Assembly (NCBI GenBank): GCA_910575155.1
Contig: CAJTDX010000031.1
Span: 1 to 37,556, forward strand
Direction: 5' to 3'
DNA from: Lachnospiraceae bacterium
Lineage (GTDB): Bacteria; Bacillota; Clostridia; Lachnospirales; Lachnospiraceae
DNA length: 37,556 nucleotides
Shown: positions 1 to 7,644 of the stretch, piece after piece
Layout: each line of letters begins with the position of its first letter
How positions within the stretch are numbered: the stretch's first letter is position 1
The notes under the pieces: model-generated
Database searches by the model: none
What the model was told of the DNA's origin: nothing
Seen by the model: only the letters and a program-made list of their open reading frames with translations
Position numbers and translations under genes: made by a program

Positions 1-53
1 TCAATTGTTATCAAATGCATTTCTATCTGTTGGTTTTCTCTTTTCGTCATCAT
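1..53 (-). CDS. N-terminus of an IS transposase, cut by window edge
   Basis: The reverse strand carries a Shine-Dalgarno sequence (GAGGTG, plus-strand 61-66), a 7-nt spacer and an ATG at 51-53. The open frame MMTKRENQQIEMHLITI then runs off the left edge. The short basic start followed by a hydrophobic LITI segment resembles the first residues of IS1182-family transposases, where a phrase like 'xxIDxLVPxDHLxRKI' follows. Only 17 codons are visible, so the family call is inference. The neighbouring truncated LysM gene reading the other way fits an element that landed inside that gene. A second in-frame ATG sits directly after the first. Confidence 0.45.
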   Translation of the reverse strand, partial: MMTKRENQQIEMHLITI

Positions 54-75
54 AATGTATCACCTCAAGGATTAA

Positions 76-234
76 TCTACACATATATTTTCTTATATGC
101 AAATCTTTTTGGCAAGAGGTTTGTCAACAGCTCGTTATGTAGCAGAAGTAAAGGCTTTGAATAATTTAAAAGGAGACACCATACATTCTGGACAGTTTCT
201 TGTTATTCCATATTATTCCCATGATTTGAAATAA
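76..234 (+). pseudogene. 3' remnant of a LysM-domain gene (YneA-like)
   Basis: The frame is open from an in-frame stop at 73-75 to TAA at 232-234. It ends in about 30 residues that look like the second half of a LysM peptidoglycan-binding module: a helix with RYVAEVKALNNL, then GDTI, then GQFLVIPYY. No promoter, signal peptide or ribosome binding site precedes it, and the transposase start on the opposite strand lies immediately upstream, so the 5' part of the gene is missing. In Firmicutes a LysM/YneA-type cell-division inhibitor often sits near lexA, and a tyrosine recombinase lies 1.7 kb away here. That identity is inference, and a LysM-bearing hydrolase is equally possible. Confidence 0.5.
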
Positions 235-246
235 TATGGAATAACA
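201..246. repeat. perfect 17-bp inverted repeat
   Basis: Positions 201-217 and 230-246 are exact reverse complements, separated by a 12-base loop. The left arm overlaps the last codons of the LysM remnant and the right arm covers its stop. The stem is AT-rich and has no T tract, so it is a poor intrinsic terminator by composition. It could still be a transcription end for the old gene, or an insertion-related palindrome. Confidence 0.7.
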
Positions 247-288
247 GACAAAGAGCAGAATCTATAGAAAAAGATTTGATGGATTCTT

Positions 289-354
289 ATTTTACTGGCC
301 ATATCTTCATATTTTACTGGCCATATCTTCATATTTTACTGGCCATATCTTCAT
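289..354. repeat. three exact tandem copies of a 22-bp unit
   Basis: The unit, which contains TTTACTGGCCATATC, is repeated head to tail at 289-310, 311-332 and 333-354 with no mismatch and no spacer. It lies just 3' of the minus-strand lipoprotein gene. The unit has an internal TGGCCA palindrome. Contiguous copies without spacers rule out a CRISPR array. Confidence 0.9.
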
Positions 355-365
355 AATATAAAAAT

Positions 366-1037
366 TTAGATATCGTTTTGGATATTTGGGGTATTAGAGA
401 TTTTCGTATACTGGAAAGAAGAACCATTTGTCAGGTAAGCCCAGGTTGAATCTGTAAACGTAACAATAGCGGTCTGATTCCAGATAGTAATTATACCACT
501 GATCGGATTACCAGCAGCGTCTGTTGCGGTAAAGTTCATACCTTTTGCAGTCAGTTTACCGATTCCGTCATTTAATGTTGTCAGGCGGTAAATTCCTATT
601 TGTACAATGTAAGAATCTCCATTGCCTTTCGCAATTTCAAGATTTGGTTCTTTTACATCAGCGTCTGTATATTCCCCAATATAAGACGTATCATCCAGAG
701 GCTGTTTTATGGCAGCGAGTTCTTCTAAAATATTTTTTTCCGTTATGGATTCTGAATTTTCTCCTGTAGATTGTTTGGAATTCAAAGATACATCTGACAT
801 GGATTCAGTGCTTACTGCATCATCAGGCTGCTCTGTGAGTGCCTCCTGACTTGCAGTTTCTGGACATTCTTTTTCTATCAGTTCAGAATCTGTGTTTCTG
901 TTAGATTTCTTGACTGCAAGATGATTTTTAGTTTTTTTCAGGGATTTTTCCAAAAAATAATCCTGCCTCTTTTGATTACAACTACATACCAATAAAGAAA
1001 CTCCTATAAATAGTAATAATATAATTTTTTGTTTCAC
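366..1037 (-). CDS. predicted lipoprotein of unknown function
   Basis: The frame is open to 1097, but the best start is GTG at 1035-1037. It has GAGGG seven bases upstream and begins directly with a signal peptide (VKQKIILLLFIGVSLLVC). The lipobox-like VCSC gives a probable lipidated cysteine near residue 19, so the product should be anchored on the outer face of the membrane. A long polar, low-complexity linker rich in Glu, Ser and Thr follows. The last ~90 residues are a beta-rich domain (GDSYIVQIGIYRLTTLNDG, then NFTATDAAGN). I do not recognise the domain; it resembles small secreted lipoprotein domains common in gut Clostridia. No transport partner is adjacent, and the three 22-bp repeats lie just past the stop. 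Confidence 0.7.
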   Translation of the reverse strand: MKQKIILLLFIGVSLLVCSCNQKRQDYFLEKSLKKTKNHLAVKKSNRNTDSELIEKECPETASQEALTEQPDDAVSTESMSDVSLNSKQSTGENSESITEKNILEELAAIKQPLDDTSYIGEYTDADVKEPNLEIAKGNGDSYIVQIGIYRLTTLNDGIGKLTAKGMNFTATDAAGNPISGIITIWNQTAIVTFTDSTWAYLTNGSSFQYTKISNTPNIQNDI

Positions 1038-1198
1038 CTTAGATCCCTCGTAATTCCAACAGATGCAGTGCGTAAAATGATTCTTTGTTTGAGCCAATTT
1101 AACGCTGGTTGATATTTTCTGATAAGATTATTTTATCACAAGTATCCGTAAGATGTCATTAATATTAGTAACATAATCTGCAAACCTAAAGGATTTTA

Positions 1199-1227
1199 TT
1201 GAACTTTATTGTAAATCATTTTATAAT
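1199..1227 (+). promoter_or_regulatory. sigma-A type promoter for dtd
   Basis: TTGAAC (1199-1204), a 17-bp spacer and TATAAT (1222-1227) lie 45 bp before the dtd start. This is a near-consensus vegetative promoter. Confidence 0.7.
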
Positions 1228-1271
1228 AATCAGAGATATAAGAACACAAGAGAAGGAAAAGAGGAACTGAT

Positions 1272-1721
1272 ATGAGATTTTTAATTCAACGTGTAAGTCA
1301 TGCTTCTGTGGAAACGGAAGGGACAGTAATTGGAAAAATTAAAAAAGGATTTCTTGTATTTATTGGAATTTGTGAGGAAGACAATCGTGAAATTGCCGAT
1401 AAAATGATCCGCAAACTTATTGGAATGCGAATCTTTGAGGATGAAAATGGAAAGACCAACCTGTCACTTGAACATGTTTCCGGTGAATTATTGCTAATTT
1501 CACAATTTACTTTATACGCGGACTGCAAAAAGGGAAATCGTCCCTCGTTTATAAAAGCGGGCAATCCTGAATTTGCCAATACCATGTATGAGTATATTAT
1601 TTCAGAATGTCAAAAACAAGTTCCTGTAGTACAGACAGGATCTTTTGGCGCAGATATGAAAATATCATTAGTAAACGACGGACCATTTACCATTATGCTG
1701 GATTCTGATGAAATTTGCTAA
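1272..1721 (+). CDS. dtd: D-aminoacyl-tRNA deacylase
   Basis: The 149-residue product matches the normal length of the DTD family, which hydrolyses D-amino acids (and glycine on mischarged tRNA-Ala) from tRNA in the cytoplasm. The two signature motifs are visible. SQFT (S77, Q78, T80) continues into [14 protein letters not shown], and NDGPFT (residues 135-140) corresponds to the cross-subunit Gly-cisPro motif, normally NxGPVT. GAGG lies 7 bases before the ATG. It appears to be transcribed alone from the promoter at 1199-1227. The usual relA neighbour is absent, so the gene has probably been relocated relative to Bacillus. Confidence 0.95.
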   Translation: MRFLIQRVSHASVETEGTVIGKIKKGFLVFIGICEEDNREIADKMIRKLIGMRIFEDENGKTNLSLEHVSGELLLISQFTLYADCKKGNRPSFIKAGNPEFANTMYEYIISECQKQVPVVQTGSFGADMKISLVNDGPFTIMLDSDEIC

Positions 1722-1836
1722 ATGTTCTGACGTATTATTGGACTGGCTGGGAGAGTGTCTGGATGCTGACATATGTGTTCGCGAAATGTTGATTTTACGA
1801 ACTGATAAGTTTGAAACTAACAGATTAAAGGTATGA
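1708..1836 (+). CDS. possible 42-residue ORF overlapping dtd end
   Basis: An ATG at 1708 overlaps the last codons of dtd in another frame and opens a 42-codon frame to TGA at 1834-1836 (begins [20 protein letters not shown]). It looks amphipathic and moderately coding-like. No Shine-Dalgarno sequence is visible, so it would depend on coupling to dtd. I do not recognise it. It may be chance, or a remnant of a larger gene. Confidence 0.2.
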   Translation: MKFAKCSDVLLDWLGECLDADICVREMLILRTDKFETNRLKV

Positions 1837-1912
1837 TCACAGAATCTTTAAAACTCTATTAATTGATATAGGCGTTGGAATAATATTTTGCTATTGGGAA
1901 AGGAACTTTAGT

Positions 1913-2974
1913 ATGGATTATGTAGAAAAAATTAATTTGGAGAATAAACGAAAATTGCAGGTTTTGTTAAAGGAGCTTCCGAAGTTTTGCAGTGATTTTT
2001 TCCGTTATCTGGATACCAGGAATACTTCATCCAGAACCAGGCTGTCCTATGGTTATGATGTTCGTCTGTTTTTTTTATTCATTCAGGAAAATAATCCAGT
2101 TTATCAGAACATGCCTATGCATGACATTCCTCTGAAGGTTTTGGACGAAATGACGCCTGTGGATATTGAGGAATACTTGTCTTACCTGTCTTATTATGAG
2201 AATGAAAATGGTCAGGCTGTGACGAATGGGGAAAAAGGAAAATCCCGAAAACTTTCTGCAATACGTACAATGTATAATTACTATTTTAAGAAAGAATTTA
2301 TCAAAACAAATGCGCCATCTATGATTGAGACACCTAAAAAGCATAAGGATAATATTGTCCGACTGGATAAAGATGAAGTTGCTGAATTGATTTCTGTTGT
2401 AGAAAATGGAAGCTCTCTGACTGCAAGGCAGCTTGCAGCACATCAGAAAACAAAATACCGTGATATAGCTCTTCTGACATTGCTTTTGGGGACAGGGATC
2501 CGGGTATCAGAATGCGTAGGTCTGGATGTGGCAGATGTAAGTTTTAAAAACAATGGAATGCGTGTAGTCCGCAAAGGCGGCAATGAATCTATGGTTTATT
2601 TTGGAGACGAGGTTGCAGACGCGCTGTTGGATTATTTGGAAGTGGAACGGCCCCTCCTGGAAGAAAAAGCGCTTCCAGAACAACAAAACGCACTGTTTCT
2701 TTCATTAAAATATAGCCGGCTTACTGCCCGTGCAGTGGAAAAACTGGTAAAAAAATATACCGACGCAGCAAAGATAAATAAAAAAATCACGCCTCACAAG
2801 CTGCGCAGTACATACGGAACTAATTTATATAAAGAAACTGGAGATATTTATCTGGTTGCAGATGCTTTGGGACATAAAAGCGTGGAAACAACCCGCCAGC
2901 ATTACGCTGCCATTGATGATGAACGACGAAAACTGGCGGGAAAATTTTCAGGAAGTATTTTTCATGAGGACTGA
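1913..2974 (+). CDS. XerC/XerD-like tyrosine recombinase
   Basis: The 353-residue product has an N-terminal SAM-like core-binding domain (about residues 20-135) and a C-terminal catalytic domain. All catalytic residues are readable: R197 in GTGIRVSE, K221 in the beta-hairpin RKGGNE, H295-x-x-R298 in TPHKLR, H321 in LGHKSVETT, and the nucleophile Y331 in RQHYAAID. The enzyme should cut and rejoin DNA through a 3'-phosphotyrosine link. It is longer than canonical XerC/XerD (about 300), with extra residues around 95-110 and a C-terminal tail. The stand-alone chromosomal setting argues for a housekeeping Xer paralogue rather than an element integrase, but no dif-like site was found. GAAAGGAAC precedes the ATG. 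Confidence 0.9.
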   Translation: MDYVEKINLENKRKLQVLLKELPKFCSDFFRYLDTRNTSSRTRLSYGYDVRLFFLFIQENNPVYQNMPMHDIPLKVLDEMTPVDIEEYLSYLSYYENENGQAVTNGEKGKSRKLSAIRTMYNYYFKKEFIKTNAPSMIETPKKHKDNIVRLDKDEVAELISVVENGSSLTARQLAAHQKTKYRDIALLTLLLGTGIRVSECVGLDVADVSFKNNGMRVVRKGGNESMVYFGDEVADALLDYLEVERPLLEEKALPEQQNALFLSLKYSRLTARAVEKLVKKYTDAAKINKKITPHKLRSTYGTNLYKETGDIYLVADALGHKSVETTRQHYAAIDDERRKLAGKFSGSIFHED

Positions 2975-3040
2975 CAAAAAATGCTTTGTTTTGGGTCAGT
3001 ACTCTTCTGCCTTACCATATTTTTATAAAATTTGCGTTTG

Positions 3041-3664
3041 TTAATTCTTTCTGAGTTTCATGTAGCTAAGTATCATTTCACAGCATCCCTCCAGCCCCAG
3101 ATGGCTGCTGTCCAATGTAAGATGGTAGCTTCTGGCATCTCCCCATTTTTTGCTGGAATAATAATTATAATAACTGGCGCGCTTTTTATCTGTTTTATGT
3201 ATCATGTCCGCCGCTTTGTCATGCGAAAGATGGAAGGTGTCCATAATATGATTAATGCGAAATTCCTTATCAGCATGGATAAAAACATTCAGGCAATTAG
3301 AATGTTCTGTAAGCGCATAATCGGCACATCTTCCAACGATGATACAGGATTCCTGGTCTGCAAGTTTTTTAATGGTTTCAAATTGTGCCAAAAATACTTT
3401 ATGATTCAATGGCATATCCAGAAATGGAGCGGATGTGTAGCCACTGACGGAATAAGTATCCATGACCAGAGAGTAAAGAAAACTATTGGTAGGCTTTTCA
3501 TCATGATTTTCAAAGATTTCCTGGCAAAGTCCACTCTCCTTGGCCGCCATTGCCAGCAATTCTTTGTCATAACATTTTACATTTAATTTTTCTGAGAGTT
3601 TCCGACCGATATCAAGACCGCCGCTGCCAAATTGTCTGCCGATTGTGATTACAAAATTTCCCAT
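3041..3664 (-). CDS. cytidylate kinase-like family protein
   Basis: The 207-residue product has the fold signature of the AAA_26 cytidylate-kinase-like family. The N-terminal beta-strand and loop read VITIGRQFGSGGLDIGRKL, then YDKELL, and a mid-protein IVGRCADYAL. The loop GRQFGSGG takes the place of the classical GxxxxGK[ST] Walker A of true CMP kinases, so nucleoside monophosphate kinase activity cannot be assumed. AAAGGTGG lies upstream of the ATG. It converges on the recombinase, with only 66 bp between the stops and no hairpin there. Family recognition is secure; the substrate is unknown. Confidence 0.8.
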   Translation of the reverse strand: MGNFVITIGRQFGSGGLDIGRKLSEKLNVKCYDKELLAMAAKESGLCQEIFENHDEKPTNSFLYSLVMDTYSVSGYTSAPFLDMPLNHKVFLAQFETIKKLADQESCIIVGRCADYALTEHSNCLNVFIHADKEFRINHIMDTFHLSHDKAADMIHKTDKKRASYYNYYSSKKWGDARSYHLTLDSSHLGLEGCCEMILSYMKLRKN

Positions 3665-3714
3665 AGGAGAACCACCTTTCTGTATTAGTCTTTTGCTGTT
3701 TCAATATATTTCAT

Positions 3715-3743
3715 ATTATAAGTATACTATATTTGCCGAGAAA
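3715..3743 (-). promoter_or_regulatory. weak candidate promoter for the cytidylate kinase-like gene
   Basis: On the reverse strand a perfect TATAAT (plus 3715-3720) has only a weak -35 (TTTCTC, plus 3738-3743) at 17 bp. It separates this gene from the rluD operon upstream. Confidence 0.35.
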
Positions 3744-3763
3744 AGTACACACAATTCAAATGA

Positions 3764-4672
3764 CTAAAGTAGATTTTTCAGTAAAACCTGGAAATATTCT
3801 GGCAACGGCGCTGTTAATTCCAGATATTCACCTGTTGAGGGATGGATAAATCCAATGACAGATGCATGCAGGGTCTGCCCTTGCAGTTTCCATGGATTTT
3901 TGTCATTTCCATATATACAGTCTCCCAGTAACGGATGCCCTACGCTGGCCATATGGACACGGATTTGATGCGTGCGTCCGGTTTCCAATTCAAATTGCAT
4001 AAAGGTGTGCCTGGAAAACCTCTGCAATACTTTGTAATGAGTTATGGCTGGTTTCCCATTGCGTTCATTAATAGCCATTTTTTTCCGGTCTGCAGGATGC
4101 CTGCCGATGGGGCCGCTGATTGTTCCGCTGTCCTGTGACAAAATACCTTTTACAATACCAAGATAGCGTCTGGTCACGGAATGCACTTTGATTTGTTCTG
4201 CAATTTTCAGATGCGCTGTATCATTTTTACAGACAATTAATGCGCCTGTAGTATCCATATCAATCCGATGGACAATGCCGGGACGGATTTTTCCATTAAT
4301 GCCGGAGAGGCTTTCTTTACAGTGATACATTACAGCATTCACCAAAGTACCGGACGTATGTCCGGCAGAAGGATGCACCACCATTCCTTTGGGTTTGTTG
4401 ACAATCAAGAGGTCATTATCTTCGTAAAGGATATCCAAAGAAATATTTTCTGGAAGAATCTCAATATTTTGTGGTTCTGGAATCGTTACAGAAATTGTAT
4501 CGCCCTCTTCTACGCGGTAATTTGCCTTGCGCGGAATATCATTAACAAGTATCTGTCCATCTTTAATTAGTTTTTGAAAAAAAGAACGGGACAGATCCGG
4601 GTTCCACTGAGATAATATTTTATCGAGCCGTTCGGATTCCTGCTGAGAAGATATTTCAAAATAATGCGTCAT
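3764..4672 (-). CDS. rluD: 23S rRNA pseudouridine synthase, RluD family
   Basis: The 302-residue product has an N-terminal S4 RNA-binding domain (about residues 14-60, ERLDKILSQ... LVNDIPRKANYRVEEGD). The RluA/RluD catalytic domain follows, with HRIDMDTTG at 135-143, where D140 is the catalytic aspartate. NKPKGMVVHPS and ETGRTHQIRVHM are further family blocks. It isomerises uridines to pseudouridine, in RluD at positions 1911/1915/1917 of 23S rRNA. The RluD rather than RluC assignment is by overall layout and its place after lspA, the usual lspA-rluD order in Firmicutes. Its ATG overlaps the lspA stop by 4 bp (ATGA), implying translational coupling. Confidence 0.92.
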   Translation of the reverse strand: MTHYFEISSQQESERLDKILSQWNPDLSRSFFQKLIKDGQILVNDIPRKANYRVEEGDTISVTIPEPQNIEILPENISLDILYEDNDLLIVNKPKGMVVHPSAGHTSGTLVNAVMYHCKESLSGINGKIRPGIVHRIDMDTTGALIVCKNDTAHLKIAEQIKVHSVTRRYLGIVKGILSQDSGTISGPIGRHPADRKKMAINERNGKPAITHYKVLQRFSRHTFMQFELETGRTHQIRVHMASVGHPLLGDCIYGNDKNPWKLQGQTLHASVIGFIHPSTGEYLELTAPLPEYFQVLLKNLL

Positions 4673-5199
4673 ACCTTCTCCTCTTCGTTTGGCATTTTAC
4701 GAAAAGAAAAGAATTTTTCAAAATCTTCTTCTTTATAGTAAAAGAGTCCCAGTAAAATCAGCAGCACCGTGCCGCAGCTTACGTAAATATCTGCCACATT
4801 AAAAACAGGAAAATTAATCAGTTCAAAATATAAAAAGTCCACCACATAATCCAGACGCAGACGGTCAATCAGATTTCCAATGGCTCCAGAAGCCAAAAGG
4901 ATCATGACCAGTCTTGTCCAGCGATATTTTTTTTCCATAGGAGAACGAAGATAGAGCACAATAATAATTCCCAAAAGCAAAATAGTGCCAATTACAAACC
5001 AGGTTTTCATCCCCTGCATCATTCCAAATGCCGCGCCGCGGTTTTCCAGATAATGCAGTTGAAATACCCCTGGGATCAGAATCATGGAATTTCCATTTTT
5101 TAAATAGGTCAGCGCCAGATATTTGGTGAACTGATCTAACATCAGTAAACATATGGTGCTCAGGATAAAAATAATACAACTATTTCTCTTCTTACTCAT
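4669..5199 (-). CDS. lspA: lipoprotein signal peptidase
   Basis: The frame opens at 5253, but ATG at 5197-5199 has AGAGGT at proper distance, begins MSKKRNS before the first membrane helix, and clears the aroB stop by 16 bp. The 176-residue product has four hydrophobic segments. The catalytic aspartates of this aspartyl protease are D112 in GAIGNLIDR and D137 in FNVADIYV, and NRGAAFGM (53-60) is conserved. It cleaves signal peptides of prolipoproteins at the lipobox Cys in the cytoplasmic membrane. Potential substrates in this window are the proteins at 366-1037 and 10758-11777. It is co-transcribed between aroB and rluD. Confidence 0.95.
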   Translation of the reverse strand: MSKKRNSCIIFILSTICLLMLDQFTKYLALTYLKNGNSMILIPGVFQLHYLENRGAAFGMMQGMKTWFVIGTILLLGIIIVLYLRSPMEKKYRWTRLVMILLASGAIGNLIDRLRLDYVVDFLYFELINFPVFNVADIYVSCGTVLLILLGLFYYKEEDFEKFFSFRKMPNEEEKV

Positions 5200-5215
5200 A
5201 GCGAACCTCTTTCGA

Positions 5216-6307
5216 CTACAAAATATATGCAATGCCTGATAAAATTTCTTCATCGGTCAATTCTTTTGTGATAAAAGCTTCTCCAAGGTTTTTTAACAGA
5301 ATGAACTTGACTTTTCCAGATTCCATTTTTTTATCAAGTTTTGTTACGGCCAGAATTTCTTCTGGCGTATGCGGAAAGTTGTTTAATTTCACAGGCAGAT
5401 GATAGCGCAGAATCGTTTCCTTCAAATATTCCAGCTCTTCTTCTGTCAAACTGCCGAAACGGAAAGACAGATAAGCCGCGCTTACCATGCCAAGGGCTAC
5501 GCATTCTCCATGATATAAAGAAAAATCAGATAATTTCTCTATGGCGTGACCAATCGTATGTCCAAAATTCAGAAGTGCGCGCTCTCCCTGCTCTTTGGGG
5601 TCACGCTCTACTACGTCACGTTTGATCTGGCAGCTTTGGTAAATGACTTCTTCCATGGCTGTATCGTTCTGTGCCATAATCTTTTCACTTTGTTCCTGAA
5701 TAAAATTGGTATAAGTTTTATTTTTGATAAAACCATGCTTAATCAGCTCCGCTGTCCCGGCAGAAAACTGTCTTTCCGGAAGAGTCTTTAATACAGAGAT
5801 ATTCATATATACCAGCTTAGGCATATAAAAAGCGCCTACCATGTTCTTATACTGCATAAAATCCACTCCGGTTTTTCCGCCGATACTGCTGTCCGTTTGC
5901 GCCAGCAACGTGGTAGGTATCTGAATAAAATCAATTCCACGTAAATAGGTGGCAGCCACAAAACCGGTGAGATCACCTACAACTCCTCCGCCCAGGGCAA
6001 CCAGAAAATCTTTCCGGTCAAATTTATGCTGGATAAGGTGTTCGTAAACCTGGCTGACAGTTTCCGTGTTTTTACTGGATTCTCCGGCTTCAAATACAAA
6101 ACTTGTACAGAATGAGCATATTGGAGCCAACAATGATTTTATTTCTTCTATATATAATGGAGCAACATTGGAATCAGAGATAATGCATACTTTCTTACCG
6201 CTATATTCCAAATGTTTCAGTTTGTCCGCTAAGAACGAAAAATTCTTTTGAATTTCTATTTGATAATATGGGCTTCCCTGGTAAGATACCGTAATTGTTT
6301 TTGACAT
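5216..6307 (-). CDS. aroB: 3-dehydroquinate synthase
   Basis: The chosen start is ATG at 6305-6307 (MSKTITV), with AAAGGA nine bases upstream. A longer frame reaches 6361 but overlaps ylmH and has no better ribosome site. The 363-residue product matches AroB length. The NAD-binding GGGVVGDLTGFVAA and the following IPTTLLAQTDSSIGGKTGVD block are diagnostic, and NFGHTIGHAIE carries a metal-binding histidine. It converts DAHP to 3-dehydroquinate, step 2 of the shikimate pathway, in the cytoplasm. Placement of aroB between ylmH and lspA is a cluster association, not a pathway neighbourhood, since no other aro gene is present. Confidence 0.96.
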   Translation of the reverse strand: MSKTITVSYQGSPYYQIEIQKNFSFLADKLKHLEYSGKKVCIISDSNVAPLYIEEIKSLLAPICSFCTSFVFEAGESSKNTETVSQVYEHLIQHKFDRKDFLVALGGGVVGDLTGFVAATYLRGIDFIQIPTTLLAQTDSSIGGKTGVDFMQYKNMVGAFYMPKLVYMNISVLKTLPERQFSAGTAELIKHGFIKNKTYTNFIQEQSEKIMAQNDTAMEEVIYQSCQIKRDVVERDPKEQGERALLNFGHTIGHAIEKLSDFSLYHGECVALGMVSAAYLSFRFGSLTEEELEYLKETILRYHLPVKLNNFPHTPEEILAVTKLDKKMESGKVKFILLKNLGEAFITKELTDEEILSGIAYIL

Positions 6308-6344
6308 AATACCTATTCCTTTCATTAATTTGAACAATGGAACA

Positions 6345-7097
6345 TCAGATATATTTTTCATATTTTATTTTTAACCGCCCTTTTCGTGTTTCTCCAATAC
6401 ATTCCACAAAACGGAATCTGCCGATAGAACGGACAGAAATCAATTCGCCCGGTCTGCATTCTGCAGACGGCTGTATGGTTTCACGATTATTAAGAAAAAT
6501 CTTACCTCCTTTGATCCACTGGTTTGCCTGAGAACGGGAAATTTTACAGATACAGGCAATGATACTGTCCAGGCGGTTAGAAGAAATAATACCTTCCGCA
6601 TGTTCCGTACGGAGCTGGATATTCAGCTCATCTGGTAAAACCGGCTGAACCTTAATCGTAGTATGCCGGATACGGGTAAGCTCTGAACAGAGATAGGGAG
6701 CCAGTTTTTCCTGACAAAAGACATAGATTTCTTTTTCCCCCACAAGAATATCACCCAGTTTTGAACGTTCGATACCAAGATTCATAATGCTTCCCAGTAC
6801 ATCGCGATGCGTCAGTTCTTCTGCAAATTTTCTGTTCAAAGGAGTAATACACAGACAAGAAATAGGATAATTCCATGTATAACAAAGAGCATCAGGTATA
6901 AATGCTATCATCTGACGCTCACTTAATTTGTATCCACCGGAAATTTCGTAATCAGAATATAATCTGGAAATCTCCTGACTGAAAATATTCAATTCATTCA
7001 AATTTAAAAATTCACTGAATACTACAATATTTTTTTGCTGCGCCTGTCTGGATAAATCCACAAAACGTTTTGCCAATAATGATTCCTCCCTGGTCAT
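6345..7097 (-). CDS. ylmH: YlmH-type S4 RNA-binding protein
   Basis: The 250-residue product has the two-part YlmH layout: an N-terminal alpha/beta domain and a C-terminal S4 domain (about 175-235; RLDSIIACICKISRSQANQW, then GELISVRSIGRFRF). Bacillus YlmH is associated with the ribosome and tRNA and rescues stalled translation, and the gene classically follows sepF in the division cluster. Here it starts 12 bp after the sepF stop. YlmG and DivIVA, usual neighbours in Bacillus, are missing from the cluster. Confidence 0.9.
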   Translation of the reverse strand: MTREESLLAKRFVDLSRQAQQKNIVVFSEFLNLNELNIFSQEISRLYSDYEISGGYKLSERQMIAFIPDALCYTWNYPISCLCITPLNRKFAEELTHRDVLGSIMNLGIERSKLGDILVGEKEIYVFCQEKLAPYLCSELTRIRHTTIKVQPVLPDELNIQLRTEHAEGIISSNRLDSIIACICKISRSQANQWIKGGKIFLNNRETIQPSAECRPGELISVRSIGRFRFVECIGETRKGRLKIKYEKYI

Positions 7098-7109
7098 ATC
7101 GGCAATTCC

Positions 7110-7634
7110 CTAAAATTTTGTCTGGATAGACGGCAGGTCAAAGGCATCCATAATATCAGCAAAATCGCCGGAAATATCCACGCTCGGAGGCGAAATAATA
7201 AATATGTAGTTTGATATTTTCTGAAGATTACCACTGATTGCAAAACAGGAACCAGAAGTAAAGTCAATAATCCTCTGCGCCGTTTCTACATCCAGCCCTT
7301 CCACATTCAATACGACCGTTCTGTTTAACAACAATGTCTCTGTAATCTCACGGGCATCTTCCACGTTGGTGGGCTTCACCACACATACTTCCATTCCTGA
7401 AACAGTTCCTCTTTTGGAAGGGCGCATGGGTGTTACCTTAGAGCTGCTTTTAACGGTACGTAATTTCTTGTCATCCAAGCTGTTATCGTGGTCGGTGTCT
7501 TTGTCTCTGGAACGATTCTTCTTCTTAGACCTCTCCTCTTCATAATCTTCGTCATCATAGTATTCGTCATCGTAGTATTCATCATCATCTGAATTCAGCC
7601 TCATGACGTCCAAAAATTTATCTAACATTCCCAT
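7110..7634 (-). CDS. sepF: cell division protein SepF
   Basis: The start is ATG at 7632-7634 with AAGGAG six bases upstream; the frame extends further 5' into yggS without support. The 174-residue product begins with a short amphipathic membrane-binding helix (MGMLDKFLDVMRL). It continues with an acidic tyrosine-rich linker (about 16-35, DDEYYDDE repeated), a basic stretch, and the SepF core (about 80-160). The core shows EVCVVKP, AREITETLLLNRTVVLNVEG, AQRIIDF and GSCFAISGNL. SepF bundles FtsZ filaments and tethers them to the membrane. The yggS stop is 10 bp upstream, so the genes are probably one transcript. Confidence 0.93.
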   Translation of the reverse strand: MGMLDKFLDVMRLNSDDDEYYDDEYYDDEDYEEERSKKKNRSRDKDTDHDNSLDDKKLRTVKSSSKVTPMRPSKRGTVSGMEVCVVKPTNVEDAREITETLLLNRTVVLNVEGLDVETAQRIIDFTSGSCFAISGNLQKISNYIFIISPPSVDISGDFADIMDAFDLPSIQTKF

Positions 7635-7644
7635 AACAATCTCC

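Noticed and set aside
289-354. Short repeats as a CRISPR array
   Set aside because: The copies are contiguous with no spacers, and no cas gene is near.
1722-1912. LexA/SOS box before the tyrosine recombinase
   Set aside because: CGAAC and GTTTG occur near 1800 but at the wrong spacing and orientation for the GAAC-N4-GTTC box.
1913-2974. Prophage or ICE integrase
   Set aside because: No phage or ICE genes, att repeats or excisionase are adjacent; the gene looks like a resident Xer-type recombinase.
3032-3586. 184-residue plus-strand open frame
   Set aside because: It is antisense to the cytidylate-kinase-like gene, which has clear family motifs and a ribosome site.
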